Source of the DNA: Plotosus lineatus
Taxonomy: Eukaryota > Chordata > Actinopteri > Siluriformes > Plotosidae
NCBI GenBank assembly: GCA_024760905.1
Contig: CM045745.1
Location: forward strand, 4,072,782-4,136,781
Direction of reading: 5' to 3'
Length of the DNA stretch: 64,000 nt
Part shown: positions 62,930-64,000 of the stretch, piece after piece
Position numbering within the stretch: the first letter of the stretch is position 1
How the letters are laid out: each line of letters begins with the position of its first letter
Position numbers and translations under genes: made by a program
The notes under the pieces: model-generated
What the model saw: the letters and a program-made list of their open reading frames with translations, nothing else
Database searches by the model: none
What the model was told of the DNA's origin: nothing

Positions 62930-64000
62930 TGGTAGAGGGCAGGCTTTTGTTTTTTTAATCCTCATCTTTTTTAAAATAAAGGATTATTTAAAAAGAGATC
63001 ATTCATAAACCTTATCTTTAAGAAAGAGCTTTACTTCCTTTCACCTGACAAGGGCTGCAAACCTGTAAACCAGTCTAGGCGTCGGCAAAAATAATTCTCT
63101 TATTTATATGCCTCTGCTTGTTCAGAACATTACTCAATGATTTTTTAAAAAGGTAAAACCCTATTTTTTTTTTATATATAGAAAAACAAGTTTCACAATA
63201 CCCAGCCCAATATTCAGTTATGTTATTGGTTATTTGTGTTTTATTTGTTACCTGCGATCCCACAGTTTTTTTCAGTAACAGATCTAAAAAGATAAGGATA
63301 TGTATTAGATCCGTAATCAAAAACATAACGGTTGATGTTTGATTACAAATTTTCTTTAATTTTCTTTCTTTCTTTTTTGAGGACAAACTAAAGTATTCAA
63401 AAGCTGTACAACATTTACTTGTGTAATTTATATCTGATTTATTTAAGTATGGCAGGAATTCCAAGTGAATCAATGAAACAGATGCCACTGTTTTATGATA
63501 CTCAGTGGTGGTCACCAAGAACCATTGTGGCTTTATTCTTTTGTTTTTACAACATCTGTAAAATATGTCCCAAACCTCAGTGTGTGCACACATTATTTAA
63601 AAGTTGTATTTGTAAACATGTTAGAAATACAAAATAATTTAAAATCTCACCTCATACCATACTTCCATATCACCATATTTCTAATTGCCCACCACAGCAC
63701 TTATTAGTTCTTAGTGGGAATGTAGTCAGAATAATATATAAATACTGTTGAAAAAGAAAAGTTAAAAATCTGAAGAAAAATGGTACACATTTTAATAGTC
63801 TTGCAGATGTGGTATTGTTTCTTCTCAAAGCCCCGCCTGAACAGTGAGTATTTTTGATTTTAAGACTTTTTCCGTTTGTTCTTAGTTCGGTTCAGTTCTT
63901 CTCTTTCCTTCCAAGTCATCTGAGAAAAAATGAATGTATTAGGTTGAATTTGGATATATTGTGAAAGCACATCTCTAACGTGTGAGGCTTGGGTTGCTTT
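62930..64000. other. Intergenic, no gene recognised
   Basis: AT-rich. The 172-codon minus-strand frame at 63075-63593 is Lys/Ile/Asn-rich with no domain and is probably chance. Confidence 0.5.

Noticed and set aside
63075..63593. 172-codon minus-strand open frame
   Set aside because: Lys/Ile/Asn-rich translation of AT-rich DNA with no domain or splice support.

Overview
This window is vertebrate nuclear DNA, most likely from a teleost fish. The evidence is spliced coding exons with GT/AG borders, a dense load of Tc1, Tigger/pogo, hAT, RTE, Rex3 and L2 elements of types typical of fish genomes, tRNA-headed SINEs, and many (TA)n, (TG)n and (TC)n microsatellites. There is no operon structure, ribosome binding site or CRISPR array. 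Identifications rest on remembered family features; no database search was run.

Host genes: two genes lie head to tail on the + strand. Seven phase-compatible exons (858-1043, 7411-7573, 10116-10279, 10384-10583, 12259-12396, 12479-12614, 19039-19149) encode the last ~365 residues of a coiled-coil protein that I assign to LRRCC1. About 1.7 kb downstream, 20869-20997 is the first coding exon of E2F5, and 38342-38379 plus 38666-38773 encode its C-terminus. LRRCC1-E2F5 is also the human gene order, so the two assignments support each other. I could not find the E2F5 DNA-binding and dimerisation exons. The C-terminal part carries a non-GT donor, and a candidate upstream exon has an in-frame stop. 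The locus is therefore either interrupted in the assembly or decaying.

Mobile DNA fills most of the rest. 1-20 kb: an LRRCC1 intron holds a Tc1 element (1441-2968) and a three-level nest (3098-6954). Further on are SINEs, an RTE LINE (12672-14474), a Tigger-like element split by a Tc1 (15030-17816), and a near-perfect foldback element (17861-18096). 20-39 kb: the large E2F5 intron carries RTE, Tigger-like, hAT, Rex3, jockey-like and L2 remnants. 39-52 kb: Rex3 and LINE fragments, a Tigger-like element split by an internally deleted LINE (41546-43942), and an L2 LINE spanning about 6 kb that is interrupted by RTE copies (about 43.98-50.04 kb). 52-64 kb: a two-gene DNA transposon with a THAP exon and an opposing YqaJ/SWIM-type exon (54088-56365), itself carrying a Tigger and a SINE; another RTE; a Tigger on the minus strand; and an unusual element with terminal inverted repeats built of degenerate CGGAA units (about 61685-62929).

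The most interesting points are the apparent E2F5 anomaly, the THAP plus YqaJ-type two-gene transposon, the CGGAA-repeat element, the recurrent palindromic modules, and a SINE whose tail is a fusion of the 5' and 3' ends of the resident RTE LINE.
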